From the NCBI RefSeq assembly GCF_015234355.1, contig NZ_JADGMV010000003.1, positions 1 to 64,000 of the forward strand: a stretch of DNA of 64,000 nt. Direction: 5' to 3'. The notes under the pieces were generated by a model that had not been told where the DNA came from, searched no databases, and saw only the letters and a list, made by a program, of their open reading frames with translations. Below are positions 7,501 to 16,819 of the stretch, piece after piece. The position numbers were made by a program, and so were the translations under genes. Position 1 is the stretch's first letter. Every line of letters begins with the position of its first letter. Origin of the DNA: Psychrobacter sp. NG25 (GTDB taxonomy: Bacteria; Pseudomonadota; Gammaproteobacteria; Pseudomonadales; Moraxellaceae).

Positions 7501-9588
7501 ATGAAAAATAATATTGATCATACTGACCCCGCTAAAGATATGAATACTGAACGTGGCAATGGTGGCGAAACTCATCAGCGTGCCAGTGATGACACTAAAG
7601 TTTTGACAACGCAACAAGGCGTTGCCATCTCTGATAATCAAAACTCTCTAAAATCTGGCAGTCGTGGCCCTACATTGCTAGAGGATTTTGTACTGCGTGA
7701 AAAGATTCATCATTTTGACCATGAGCGTATTCCTGAGCGTATCGTCCATGCGCGCGGTAGTGCTGCACATGGTTATTTTGAGCTGACAGAATCACTAGAA
7801 GAATATACCACGGCGAAAATTTTGACCGAGACGGGTAAGCAAACGCCTTTATTTACGCGTTTTTCTACCGTTGCTGGTAACAAAGGCTCAAAAGATACGC
7901 CTCGTGATGTCCGTGGTTTTGCTGTGAAGATTTATACTGAAGAAGGTAACTGGGATATCGTCGGTAACAACATGCCGATTTTCTTTATTCAAGATGCGAT
8001 GAAGTTCCCAGATTTGATTCATGCGGTAAAACCAGAGCCTGATCGCGGTTTCCCGCAAGCAGCATCTGCGCATGATACCTTTTGGGATTTTGTATCATTG
8101 ACTCCTGAGACCATGCATAACTTGATTTGGCTGATGAGTGATCGTGGTCTACCGCGTAGCCTACGTATGATGGAAGGCTTCGGTATTCATAGCTATCGTC
8201 TCATCAATAAAGAAGGCAAAAGTACCTTTGTACGTTTCCATTGGAAGCCAATACTGGGTGTGCAGTCAACCACATGGGATGAAGCCGTGAAAATCTCGGG
8301 TGCTGATCCTGACTATCATCGTCGTGATTTGTTTGAATCAATCAATAATGGCGACTATCCTGAATGGGAATTTGGTGTTCAGTTATTTACAGAAGAAGAA
8401 GCCAATGCGTTTCCGTTTGACCATTTAGATGCGACCAAACTGATTCCAGAAGAGATGGTGCCAGTGAAGGTAGTGGGTAAAATGGTGCTCAATCGTTATC
8501 CGGATAATTTCTTTGCGGAAACGGAGCAAGTCGCGTTCTGTCCATCACATCTGCCACCAGGTATTGACTTCAGTAACGATCCATTATTGCAAGGTCGTCT
8601 ATTTAGTTATCTAGATACCCAGCTATCACGTTTAGGCTCGCCAAACTTTGCACAAATTCCAATCAATGCACCAAAATGTCCATTTGCGAACAATCAGCAA
8701 GATGGTCATATGCAGATGCAAGTACCAAAAACTCGCACGCTTTATGAGCCACAAAGCCTAGATCCAACGAGACCTCGTGAAAGCGCCAAACGTGGCTTTG
8801 AGTCATTCCATGAGCAGTTAGATGATGGGGTAAAAGGTCGCGTACGTGCAGAGAGCTTCGCCGATCATTATAGTCAGCCGCGTATGTTCTATCGTAGCCA
8901 AACACCGACGGAGCAAGCACACATTGCAACGGCTTATGCCTTTGAGCTTGGTAAAGTAGATACGGCACACGTACGTGCTCGCATGCTTGGTCATTTGATT
9001 CACATCGATGAAGATTTGGCCAATCGTGTGGCAACAGCGCTCGGTATGGAGTTACCAGAGCCTGCTGATGCTGCGGCGCCTGTACTAGACATGGCAACGT
9101 CTAAAGCAATACAAACCATTGGCTTGACTCCTGATAGCCTAAAAGGTCGTATGATCGGTATCTTGGTAGCAGAAGGTTCCAATAGTAGTGAAGTCAAAAA
9201 ATTCGAAGATGCTGCTAAGGCGCAGGGTGCCAGTGTCAAGATAGTAGCACCTAATAAGGAAGTGGTACTGGATGATGGCACCCGTATACAAGCCGATGAG
9301 CGTCTCGCTGGTGGCCCATCAGTGATGTTCGATGCGGTAGTGAGTATCATTATGCCTGAACAGGCTAAGAAGCTCGCAAAAGACAGCTCAGCATTAGATT
9401 GGTTCAATGATGCTTACAACCATTGTAAAGCGATTGCTTATTGCGGTGCGACGGATGAATTCATTTTGAGTAAGCTCCCTGTTGAAAAAGACAGTTTTGT
9501 CACGCCACTGGCTGAACTAGATGCCTTTATTAACAATGCGAAGTCTCGTCTGTGGGAGCGTGAGCCAAAGGTACGTGATTTGGCGTAA
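7501..9588 (+). CDS. katE: Large-subunit monofunctional catalase (HPII type)
   Basis: A 695-residue catalase that breaks down hydrogen peroxide with a haem group. Catalytic residues align with E. coli HPII: His83 in [10 protein letters not shown], Asn156 in VGNNMPIFF and the haem-ligand Tyr370 in [10 protein letters not shown]. After the core (about 55-520) comes the flavodoxin/DJ-1-like C-terminal domain (about 545-690, [20 protein letters not shown]) typical of large-subunit catalases. The polar N-terminal arm (1-55) is also typical. It is a single-gene unit ended by a terminator, with a long upstream region where stress regulation would act. Confidence 0.96.
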   Translation: MKNNIDHTDPAKDMNTERGNGGETHQRASDDTKVLTTQQGVAISDNQNSLKSGSRGPTLLEDFVLREKIHHFDHERIPERIVHARGSAAHGYFELTESLEEYTTAKILTETGKQTPLFTRFSTVAGNKGSKDTPRDVRGFAVKIYTEEGNWDIVGNNMPIFFIQDAMKFPDLIHAVKPEPDRGFPQAASAHDTFWDFVSLTPETMHNLIWLMSDRGLPRSLRMMEGFGIHSYRLINKEGKSTFVRFHWKPILGVQSTTWDEAVKISGADPDYHRRDLFESINNGDYPEWEFGVQLFTEEEANAFPFDHLDATKLIPEEMVPVKVVGKMVLNRYPDNFFAETEQVAFCPSHLPPGIDFSNDPLLQGRLFSYLDTQLSRLGSPNFAQIPINAPKCPFANNQQDGHMQMQVPKTRTLYEPQSLDPTRPRESAKRGFESFHEQLDDGVKGRVRAESFADHYSQPRMFYRSQTPTEQAHIATAYAFELGKVDTAHVRARMLGHLIHIDEDLANRVATALGMELPEPADAAAPVLDMATSKAIQTIGLTPDSLKGRMIGILVAEGSNSSEVKKFEDAAKAQGASVKIVAPNKEVVLDDGTRIQADERLAGGPSVMFDAVVSIIMPEQAKKLAKDSSALDWFNDAYNHCKAIAYCGATDEFILSKLPVEKDSFVTPLAELDAFINNAKSRLWEREPKVRDLA

Positions 9589-9628
9589 TTAATCTCACAC
9601 AGTTTCCAAATACGTTAAATTTCTTCAG

Positions 9629-9657
9629 AAACCCAGCCTAAGTGCTGGGTTTTTGTT
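9629..9657 (+). terminator. Rho-independent terminator of the catalase gene
   Basis: AAACCCAGC pairs with GCTGGGTTT around a short loop and is followed by TTTGTTT. It lies about 40 bases after the catalase stop. Confidence 0.85.
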
Positions 9658-9735
9658 TATGTGAGGAAAAGTGGTTTATAGTCACAAGCGTTCACTCAAA
9701 GTCATTACAATATGAATAGTGAGGGTTATACTAAA

Positions 9736-9775
9736 GTCTACTAAGGCGCGTTAAAAGCGTCTTCTATAGTAGGAC
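9736..9775 (+). promoter_or_regulatory. Long hairpin in the leader of the MBL-fold gene
   Basis: GTCTACTA ... TAGTAGGAC pair with one bulged base, and inside them AAGGCGC pairs with GCGTCTT (one G-T pair) around a GTTAAAA loop. It is not followed by a T-run, so it is not a standard terminator. It lies about 35 bases before the start of the next gene and could be an operator or an RNA element. Confidence 0.4.
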
Positions 9776-9810
9776 GACTATAGTGACCAATCATGTAGCA
9801 GGGAATGCAA

Positions 9811-10599
9811 ATGAGTTTATGTGAAATTGTACGTTTAGAAGGATATATTCAAAGCACATATCTGGCGGTATATCCAGATAAGATTATGCTGCTAGATGGA
9901 GCGTGTCGCCCTGATGTGGCGATGGTATTAGATTATATTAAAACGACGTTACAGAGACCAGTCACAGACCTAAAAGTAGTTGTGGTCACTCATATGCATC
10001 CAGATCATGCAGGTGGGGCCCATAAGTTCCGAGAGCAGACAGGTTGCCTGATTGTCTCAGCAGACAAAGATACGCAGTGGTACAGCCGTATCGCTGGGCG
10101 CACCATGCACCTTGTAGATATGAACCTTGCGCATTATGTGGCGAGACGTCAAGGTCGCTCTCCAAAAAATTTATATTATCCAGCACATCTCAAAGCCGAT
10201 ATCACCGTTGGTGAGGGTGACTGCGTGCCAGGGTTTGATGAATGGCAGGTGTTAGAGACCCCAGGACATACAGACCGTGATTTGTCTTTGTTTCATATGC
10301 CCAGTCGACAGGTCTATACGGCTGACTTAATTATCAAGCTACGCCACAAGTTTGTGGCGCCTTTTCCAGTCTATGATCCTAAGGTTTATATTCAATCACT
10401 CCAAAAGATAAAAGACTTAAAACCTTCAATGGTTATGATGGCACATGGGTGTGAGCTGGCGATAGATGAGGCAACTTTTGATATGTTGATTACGCAAGCA
10501 CCCAAGCATCCACGTACGATTAAAGACACAATCAAACATAAACTGCTGTGGCGAAAAAATAGCGAATTTACTGTCTTTAAGAAAAAACGAAAAAAATAA
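9811..10599 (+). CDS. Metallo-beta-lactamase fold hydrolase
   Basis: A 262-residue protein with the metal-binding pattern THMHPDHAGG (H61, H63, D65, H66), then a third-position His in LETPGHTDRDLSLF, the bridging Asp in YTADLIIK, and a late His in MMAHGCEL. These predict a two-metal hydrolase. The C-terminus is very basic (KKKRKK). ATG 9811 is preferred over 9805 because an AGCAGGGA ribosome site ends six bases before it. The substrate is unknown; glyoxalase II-like and lactonase-like members share this pattern. Confidence 0.87.
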   Translation: MSLCEIVRLEGYIQSTYLAVYPDKIMLLDGACRPDVAMVLDYIKTTLQRPVTDLKVVVVTHMHPDHAGGAHKFREQTGCLIVSADKDTQWYSRIAGRTMHLVDMNLAHYVARRQGRSPKNLYYPAHLKADITVGEGDCVPGFDEWQVLETPGHTDRDLSLFHMPSRQVYTADLIIKLRHKFVAPFPVYDPKVYIQSLQKIKDLKPSMVMMAHGCELAIDEATFDMLITQAPKHPRTIKDTIKHKLLWRKNSEFTVFKKKRKK

Positions 10600-10610
10600 A
10601 ATTTAAACGA

Positions 10611-10645
10611 AAAAAAGCTCAGTTACTATTATAGTAACTGAGCTC
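10611..10645. terminator. Bidirectional terminator between the MBL gene and the tRNA genes
   Basis: A-run, AGCTCAGTTACTA arm, short loop, TAGTAACTGAGCT arm, then a pyrimidine-rich tail: a perfect 13-bp stem. It lies between the end of the rightward MBL gene and the end of the leftward tRNA genes. Confidence 0.85.
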
Positions 10646-10653
10646 TCTAAATA

Positions 10654-10729
10654 TGGTGGGCCGACCGCGACTCGAACGCGGGACCAATTGATTAAAAGTC
10701 AACTGCTCTACCAACTGAGCTATCGGCCC
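10654..10729 (-). tRNA. tRNA-Lys (anticodon UUU)
   Basis: A 76-base gene on the minus strand. The acceptor stem GGGCCGA pairs with TCGGCCC, CCA is encoded, the anticodon loop reads ACTTTTAAT with TTT, and the T-loop is TTCGAGT. Its sequence is identical to the second copy at 10890. Confidence 0.97.
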
Positions 10730-10889
10730 TGAAGAGCGTATAAAAAAGCACTGGCTTTTTTAACTCTACAAGTGAATTTACAGTTTCGTAAATTCGGTGA
10801 AGTTTTCTAAAAGAAATCTTCTTAAACTTTGTGACTTATTATGCCGCTACCTGATAGGGTAAGGTACACAACAAGCGTAATACTAAATA

Positions 10890-10965
10890 TGGTGGGCCGA
10901 CCGCGACTCGAACGCGGGACCAATTGATTAAAAGTCAACTGCTCTACCAACTGAGCTATCGGCCC
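10890..10965 (-). tRNA. tRNA-Lys (anticodon UUU), second copy
   Basis: Identical to the copy at 10654-10729. The sequence just before each copy (minus strand) is also repeated: both have an AAAAAGC...GCTTTTT hairpin and a CTTGTAGA stretch. This shows a tandem duplication of the gene plus its leader. Between 10966 and 11255 there is only A/T-rich DNA, probably the tRNA promoter region and the end of macB. Confidence 0.97.
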
Positions 10966-11255
10966 TGAAGAACACATAAAAAAGCATTGCTTTTTAGTTC
11001 TACAAGTCAAAGTTCTTTAAACAAAAACTTTGTTAATCAAACTTAATTTTAATAAGCACATTAAGTTTGTTTCAACGTTTAAATATTTTGTATCCCTAAA
11101 CGTGAGAGCACATTATATATATTATTATGACAATTACAACCCTAAATGATAAATAAAGTGCAAATATTAGAAAAAAAGTTATATTTCTTCAGGATTTCGC
11201 TATTAGAGCCGTTTCAGACCCTAATTTAATGATTCAGCTCGCTTGTCATTCACTA

Positions 11256-13304
11256 TTAATCTCTAGAGAGGGCATCCACAGGGTCAAGTTTGGCAGCATT
11301 ACGGGCAGGCAAGAAGCCAAAAACAACCCCGATGAGCGTTGAGCATACGAAGGCTGCAATAATAGAAGTTGATGAATAGATAACTTTAAAACTATCGCCG
11401 CCCAATCGATTGATCAATTCGCCAATGGCAAAGGCCATACCAATACCCAGTAAGCCCCCTAAAATACAGACCAGTACGGCTTCTATTAAAAACTGCTGCA
11501 TAATATCGCTTTGACGGGCGCCTACGGCCATTCGTACCCCAATCTCATTGGTACGCTCGGTCACAGAAACTAGCATGATATTCATAACGCCAATACCACC
11601 AACTATTAATGAGATAACGGCAACGGAGGAGATAAGCAGCGTCATCGTTCCTGTCGTCGATTCAATGGTCTGACGAATAGAGTCTGAGTTTCGAATCTCA
11701 AAGTCATCTTTGCCATGACGACCTTCTATTAAGTCGGAGATAGCAGACTCAGCTGCACTAGAGGAGATGCTATCATCTAATAACGCAACAAAACGGTCGA
11801 TATTAGCACTACCAGTAATACGTGACATGACAGTGGTGTAGGGCATATATATCGTAGGTGTGGTAACGTCTGGGCCAAAGCCACTGTCACTTTCCTCTAG
11901 GACGCCAATGACTCGCCCAGGTACACTGCCGATGAGCAGTACTTCACCAACTGGGTTTTCAACGTCTGAAAAGAAGGCTTCTTGAGCATTACTATCAATA
12001 ATAATGTCTTGACTGCGCAGGCTAATACTTTGTGCATCAAAACCTTGACCCAGTGCTAATGTCTCACCAGTAACCCCTAGGTAGTATTCACCAACGCCAT
12101 TAATCGTTGAACTCTCTTCTACACCGCGATAACGAACACTAGAAGTGGCGTTCACTTGAGGGCTAACGTTAATGACATAAGGTTGATTGCCGACCGCTTC
12201 TGAGTCTTCTGGGGTCAGATTGTCATCATTGTAACGGCGTCTTGGGTCGCCTCTAGGGTAGCCGTCATTCACTGTTATAGTATTGGTACCGAGTGAACTG
12301 ATATTCGCGAGAATCTGCTGCTGAGAGCCTTGACCGAGGCCGACGATAGAGACAACAGCGGCGATACCGATGATAATACCTAACATGGTCAGTAGGGTGC
12401 GCATCTTGTGTGCACGCATGGCGAGCAAGGACATCTTAAAGGCTTCGAGCAAACGATCGACAAAGCTACCAAAGGCGCTTTTTCGATGTTGGCTCAGAAT
12501 AGGCTCAGGCTGTTGAGTTGTCGGTTTATAATGCTCAGTCTTATAATCAGCAATGACATAACCGTCTTTCAGCTCAATCACGCGTTCGGCTTGGGCGGCA
12601 AGCTTGGGATCATGGGTAACCATAATGATGGTATGACCTTGATCATTTAGGTCATGTAAGATGGCCATCACATCTTCGCCAGATTTACTATCTAGCGCAC
12701 CCGTTGGCTCATCGGCTAAGATAACATCGCCACCATTCATCAGAGCACGAGCAACCGAGACGCGCTGCTGCTGACCACCTGAGAGCTGGCTAGGTCGATT
12801 GTTTACCTTTTCTCCCAGTCCTAAGTCTGTCAGGAGCTTTTCGGCACGATTGATGCGTGCCTCAGTATTCATGCCAGCATATACGGCAGGGACGGCGACA
12901 TTGTCTTTGGCATTGATATCACCGAGCAGATGATAACGCTGAAAAATAAACCCAAAGTGCTCACGGCGCAATTTAGCCAGTTCATCAGCATCTAGCCTGT
13001 TTGCTGATTGGCCATAAATTTTATAATCACCAGCTGATGCTTGGTCTAAGCAGCCCAAGATGTTCATTAAAGTGGACTTGCCTGAACCTGATTGCCCAAT
13101 AATAGCGACCATCTCACCTTGATTGATGGTTAGGTTGATATCATGCAAGACTCGAATGGTTTGCTCACCAGCAGGGAACTCTCGAATAATCCCCGACAGC
13201 TGCATAATAGGATTATCAGCGATGGAGGATACATTATTCTTTGGGGCTTCTGCTGAGACGTCAGCGCTCATGGGCGACGGTTTAGAAGATTGAGATATAG
13301 TCAT
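11256..13304 (-). CDS. macB: MacB-type ABC exporter, fused ATPase and permease
   Basis: A 682-residue inner-membrane protein. The N-terminal ATPase has the Walker A GQSGSGKST, the signature LSGGQQQRVSVARAL and the Walker B VILADEPTGALD. A FtsX-like permease follows, with one membrane segment (LLTMLGIIIGIAAVVSIVGLG), a large periplasmic domain, and three C-terminal segments. ATG 13304 is used; an in-frame TTG at 13322 has no ribosome site. With MacA and a TolC-like outer channel (not in this window) it works as a mechanotransmitter, expelling macrolides, lipopeptides or other molecules from the periplasm. It is downstream of macA in one operon. Confidence 0.94.
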   Translation of the reverse strand: MTISQSSKPSPMSADVSAEAPKNNVSSIADNPIMQLSGIIREFPAGEQTIRVLHDINLTINQGEMVAIIGQSGSGKSTLMNILGCLDQASAGDYKIYGQSANRLDADELAKLRREHFGFIFQRYHLLGDINAKDNVAVPAVYAGMNTEARINRAEKLLTDLGLGEKVNNRPSQLSGGQQQRVSVARALMNGGDVILADEPTGALDSKSGEDVMAILHDLNDQGHTIIMVTHDPKLAAQAERVIELKDGYVIADYKTEHYKPTTQQPEPILSQHRKSAFGSFVDRLLEAFKMSLLAMRAHKMRTLLTMLGIIIGIAAVVSIVGLGQGSQQQILANISSLGTNTITVNDGYPRGDPRRRYNDDNLTPEDSEAVGNQPYVINVSPQVNATSSVRYRGVEESSTINGVGEYYLGVTGETLALGQGFDAQSISLRSQDIIIDSNAQEAFFSDVENPVGEVLLIGSVPGRVIGVLEESDSGFGPDVTTPTIYMPYTTVMSRITGSANIDRFVALLDDSISSSAAESAISDLIEGRHGKDDFEIRNSDSIRQTIESTTGTMTLLISSVAVISLIVGGIGVMNIMLVSVTERTNEIGVRMAVGARQSDIMQQFLIEAVLVCILGGLLGIGMAFAIGELINRLGGDSFKVIYSSTSIIAAFVCSTLIGVVFGFLPARNAAKLDPVDALSRD

Positions 13305-13394
13305 AGCAATGTCTTTAATCAAGTGTCGTGAGCGTCGGTGTAGCAGAGCTGATTTGTACCAGCTCTATTACAATCAACATATACAAAGAATAGG

Positions 13395-14729
13395 TTACAT
13401 GCCTGGAATGCCACCACCGCCAGGTCCACGCCCGCTACCTGATTTTTTAGTGCTCTCTCCACTGATGATAACTTCCTCGCCTTCTTTTAAACCACTTAAT
13501 ATTTGCGCATTTACTCGGTTGTCGATACCTACTGTTACGGCTCGTTCTTCGACGCTACCGTCATCTTTTAGCACCCGTACATATTTGCTGGTTTGGGCTT
13601 GGCCTTCTACTTTCTTTTTAGCCGCCCTTTCTTGTACGACCGTTGATGGTACAAGTAGTGCATCTTTGGCTTCATCAATAATGACATAGATCTGAGCGGT
13701 CATATCAATTCTAAATAATCGATCAGGGTTTGGCACTTCCACATAGCCGACATAGTAGATTGCAGAGTCCGTTGAGCTGGTCTCACTAATCTCCTCAGGT
13801 GCTGGCTCAATGGCTGTCAAGGTCGCATCATACTGTTTGTCTGGATTACCAATGATATTGAAGTAGGCAGGCATGCCAGCACTGACGTTAATGACATCAG
13901 CTTCGGAGATTTGTGCATTGATACGAACCGTTGATAAATCGGCTAGAGTCACTAGTGTTGGCGCCGTTTGATTGGCGTTGACGGTCGTGCCTTGTTCGGT
14001 CGTGATAGAAACGACCGTACCGGATATGGGCGCACGAATAGTGGTATAGCTGAGATCTTCCTCTGCGGTACTTACGTTCGTCTGTGATATGCGTATGGCT
14101 GCCTGCTGACTATTAATATTAGCATCTGTGGTAGCGATCGCTGCTTTTGCTGTATCGATGGCAGCACGTGCATTAGCAACGGCTGCTTCGGCTGTCTCAA
14201 CGCTAGTTGCTTGCGTGTCATACTCTTGCTGAGAGATGGCATCAATGGCAACCAAAGACTGCAAACGAGAAAAATCGGACTTTGCTTGCTTCAGCTCAGA
14301 CTGACGGCTGGCAAGGTCGGCATAGGCGCTTTTTAGACTGGCTTGCTTGCTTAGTGCTTCTGCTTTTGCACTTTGAAGTGCGGCTTCACTTTGCTGAAGG
14401 CCAGCTTGTTGATTGCTTAAGTTATTGTTTTGAGTGACTTGATCAATCTGGGCAATCAAATCGCCTTTCTGTACCTCATCACCCACTTCCACATAGAGAC
14501 GTGTTACTTCACCAGAGACCTGTGCACCGACATCAACCGTATTTAAGGCTTTGACTTTGCCTGAAGCCATGACATTTTTTTCAATATCGCCGAGCTCAAC
14601 CGTGGCAGTTAAGTAGTTTGGGCCTTCTTCTTCTGGCTTCAACGTAGCATAAGCCAACGCCACCAATGCGGCAATAATCAGGACAATGACGCCCCATTTG
14701 ATAGCAGATTTTTTGCTCATTTTGCGCAT
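13395..14729 (-). CDS. macA: MacA-type periplasmic adaptor subunit
   Basis: A 444-residue membrane-fusion protein with an N-terminal membrane anchor (AIKWGVIVLIIAALVALAYA), a biotinyl-lipoyl-like half (SGEVTRLYVEVGDEV), a long Ala/Gln-rich coiled-coil hairpin (about 110-225), the second lipoyl half (IRAPISGTVVSI), a beta-barrel and a membrane-proximal domain. The C-terminus is Gly-rich (SGRGPGGGG). It links MacB to an outer-membrane channel. It is first in the macA-macB operon, 90 bases before macB. An alternative ATG lies at 14720. Confidence 0.93.
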   Translation of the reverse strand: MRKMSKKSAIKWGVIVLIIAALVALAYATLKPEEEGPNYLTATVELGDIEKNVMASGKVKALNTVDVGAQVSGEVTRLYVEVGDEVQKGDLIAQIDQVTQNNNLSNQQAGLQQSEAALQSAKAEALSKQASLKSAYADLASRQSELKQAKSDFSRLQSLVAIDAISQQEYDTQATSVETAEAAVANARAAIDTAKAAIATTDANINSQQAAIRISQTNVSTAEEDLSYTTIRAPISGTVVSITTEQGTTVNANQTAPTLVTLADLSTVRINAQISEADVINVSAGMPAYFNIIGNPDKQYDATLTAIEPAPEEISETSSTDSAIYYVGYVEVPNPDRLFRIDMTAQIYVIIDEAKDALLVPSTVVQERAAKKKVEGQAQTSKYVRVLKDDGSVEERAVTVGIDNRVNAQILSGLKEGEEVIISGESTKKSGSGRGPGGGGIPGM

Positions 14730-14992
14730 AACAACAATCCAATGACAATAAACTCAAGTATGGTTATAGTAGATGCTTCATCCCTAAAAGGGAATGGCAA
14801 TTAGTTTAAGAAAGGTTAAGGTGTTTTTGAACGTGGTGGGAATAGAGAGATAATAGAAGTTGAGTGATGAATAGTAAAAATGGGTGAGTCTGAGAATGAT
14901 CGAAAGGGTAGAAGCTGTGCTAGAGATGGTGGTAAGTGTCACTGTCTAAATCGTCGCATTTGCAAGACAGGAATGGCGATAGTGATTGATAT

Positions 14993-15112
14993 TTATCGCG
15001 CAGTAAACAGGCGCTTTCCCGCTAGCTCTAGTGCAGCTTGTAATAATAACTCCCATGCTGGCTGAAGAACCAGTCCTTTTATGGTTTGGTCACAGCGGTA
15101 TAGAAGCGCAGG
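14993..15112 (-). pseudogene. Remnant copy of the holA 3' end
   Basis: Positions 15003-15112 align without gaps to 16827-16936, the 3' end of holA on the same strand; I count about 17 differences in 110 bases. The reading frame is kept and encodes PALLYRCDQTIKGL and WELLLQAALELAGKR before a stop at 14993-14995. Homology ends abruptly at 15112. The rest of holA is missing, so this is a duplicated fragment. The region 14730-14990 to its left holds nothing I recognise beyond the macA promoter area. Confidence 0.85.
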
Positions 15113-15143
15113 AGAGACTTTTAGATCAGATACTACGGCCTTC

Positions 15144-15302
15144 TTATCCGTCCATAGCACAAACTTCATTAATATGAGTACCGTTTATAAATACCCACTC
15201 AAGGTCTGAATCTGTGATTAGGGTCTGTTGAAGCAATCGGTAGATCACGCCAAGGACAGCCAACGCGCATATGATAAAGACGCCTCCAACCGTTTGTCTC
15301 AC
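15144..15302 (-). CDS. Possible small single-pass membrane protein
   Basis: A 52-codon frame from GTG 15302 to TAA 15144. It encodes a hydrophobic segment (VGGVFIICALAVLGVIY), then a polar tail ending VFINGTHINEVCAMDG. An AAAGGGA stretch lies just before the GTG, rather close. The frame stays open a little upstream without a better start. It sits between the holA remnant and the repeat end at 15458, so it could be cargo or the tail of a decayed gene. No family recognised. Confidence 0.3.
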   Translation of the reverse strand: MRQTVGGVFIICALAVLGVIYRLLQQTLITDSDLEWVFINGTHINEVCAMDG

Positions 15303-15457
15303 ATTCCCTTTGTTATGAACATTAAGTTCCAGTAATATAAGTTTCAGTCTGGTTCAGTGTTCATCTTTGAGTATTATGCGAGGCATAGGAAATGAGGTCT
15401 TTTGGTGTAAGAACTTAAAGATTAACGGTTTGCTATTTTTATCATCACATTATAACC

Positions 15458-15473
15458 AATGTTCAACACGCCC
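15458..15473 (+). repeat. Fragment of a transposon-like terminal repeat
   Basis: The 16 bases here are identical to the right end of the MITE-like element at 25268-25535 (25518-25533) and are followed by CTAA, fitting a YTAR-type target. No matching left end is visible nearby, so this looks like a leftover end. Confidence 0.55.
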
Positions 15474-15529
15474 TAAAGGTTTGTTGGGTAGTCTGCGTCA
15501 TACAATCCAGATATAAAGGAATATAGAAA

Positions 15530-16468
15530 ATGGAAAATATTACAATTCTTGGTGCTGGGACGATGGGGCATTCAATTGCTTTATCAGCAGCATGGGCCAA
15601 CCAAACCGTAAACATATACGGCATCGATGAATATGATCTTGAAAACGCTGTTAAAGGCTTGAACAATAAGCTCAAGGTAATGACTGAAAACGAGCTGTTT
15701 ACATCCGAACAAATGAACGAAATTAGACAACGTATCCAATTTACTACTTCCCTAGAAGAAGCAGTGTCGGAGGCAACTTTTATTATTGAAGTTATCCCTG
15801 AGGTTTTAGATTTAAAAAAAGAGCTATATAGCAAGTTGGAAGCGTTAGTTGAAGACGATGTAGTGATTGCCAGCAATACCTCAGGATTTACACCGAGTAT
15901 ATTAGCGGCGGATATGCTGCATCCTGCACGTTTTGTTGTAACCCATTTCTGGAACCCAGCTCATCTCATTCCTTTGGTGGAGGTGGTAAAAGGCGAGCAT
16001 ACAGATGCAGTTACAGTCCAGCGAGCAATGGATGTTTTAACGCTGATGAATAAAAAAGCAATAGTACTTAATAAAGAAATCCCAGGGTTTATTGGGAATC
16101 GTTTGCAGTATGCACTGTTTCGGGAAGCACAAGCATTATTAGATGCTGGAGCTGCTTCAAAAGAAGATATCGATGCTGCTGTGACCTACAGTATAGGCCG
16201 CCGGCTGCCTGTGACAGGGCCACTGATGTCTGCGGATATGGGTGGGCTAGATGTCTGTTCGTCTATTTCCAATTATTTATTCGAAGATTTGTCGACAGAT
16301 CAACGTTCAGGTAAAGTGCTGTCTCAACTTGCGAATGAAAATAAGCTAGGAGATAAAACAGGAGAGGGCTTTTATTCGTGGGAACCAGATGTGTCGGCGA
16401 AAATGAATGAAGAACGGGAAAAGACACTGATTTATTTCCTCAAAAATGATTTGAAGGCAGGAATATAA
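15530..16468 (+). CDS. 3-hydroxyacyl-CoA dehydrogenase family protein
   Basis: A 312-residue NAD-dependent dehydrogenase. The Rossmann domain begins at once with ITILGAGTMGHSIALSA (GxGxxG). Family residues follow: SNTSGF (Ser), THFWNPAHLIPLVEVV (catalytic His and the Glu partner), PGFIGNRLQYAL, and a C-terminal helical domain ending with DKTGEGFYSW. Known members oxidise 3-hydroxybutyryl-CoA or other 3-hydroxy acids such as gulonate; the exact substrate is not visible. A clear AAGGA site precedes the ATG. It stands alone, facing away from its neighbours and bracketed by repeat fragments and the holA duplication, so it was probably gained by transfer. Confidence 0.87.
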   Translation: MENITILGAGTMGHSIALSAAWANQTVNIYGIDEYDLENAVKGLNNKLKVMTENELFTSEQMNEIRQRIQFTTSLEEAVSEATFIIEVIPEVLDLKKELYSKLEALVEDDVVIASNTSGFTPSILAADMLHPARFVVTHFWNPAHLIPLVEVVKGEHTDAVTVQRAMDVLTLMNKKAIVLNKEIPGFIGNRLQYALFREAQALLDAGAASKEDIDAAVTYSIGRRLPVTGPLMSADMGGLDVCSSISNYLFEDLSTDQRSGKVLSQLANENKLGDKTGEGFYSWEPDVSAKMNEEREKTLIYFLKNDLKAGI

Positions 16469-16729
16469 AAATTAAAGTAGGAGCTGTCCTCATTTTTAGC
16501 CCATTGAGGCGATTTCGTTCAGATTGAGGACACGCCCTAGATAACCAGTTCAGTTCCTGCGTGACCCATAGTTTTAGCTGATGTAATTGACGTTTTGGGT
16601 CACGGTAGTTAAAACGCCTATCACGTTCCTTTAAACATAGATGAAAATACTCTTTTGAATAATTAATGTGTCGGCTCTGGAGTTCGGTATGAGACAAGCA
16701 TAGACGCTTAGAATGACTAAACTTACTAT

Positions 16730-16797
16730 TTCTAACGTCGAACTGTCTAAAAAGTAATATCTGCCAGTGCCATGATCGAATATCAAACACGGCCTAA
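16730..16797 (+). repeat. Decayed copy of the MITE-like element's right end
   Basis: Read on the minus strand, 16797-16730 resembles the right end of the element at 25268-25535, with shared CTGGCAG, TTTTTAGACA and TCATTCTA/TCGTTCTA-type blocks and a diverged terminal repeat ending in CCTAAG. The minus strand of 16440-16790 has an unbroken frame that could be a decayed transposon gene, but I do not recognise it. Between 16485 and 16532 an 8-bp inverted repeat TGTCCTCA/TGAGGACA follows the dehydrogenase gene. Confidence 0.5.
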
Positions 16798-16819
16798 GTT
16801 ATTGAATTTTTCCAACCAA

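Noticed and set aside
8663-9407. Long minus-strand open frames inside the catalase gene
   Set aside because: They mirror the codon pattern of katE on the other strand, have no ribosome sites and no protein-like composition.
14880-15065. Short plus-strand open frame near the holA remnant
   Set aside because: It overlaps the antisense strand of the duplicated holA fragment, whose kept frame explains the sequence better.
15219-15236. Possible left end of a transposon matching the repeat end at 15458
   Set aside because: Only a partial match to GGGCGTGTTGAA, and it lies within an open frame; too weak to call.
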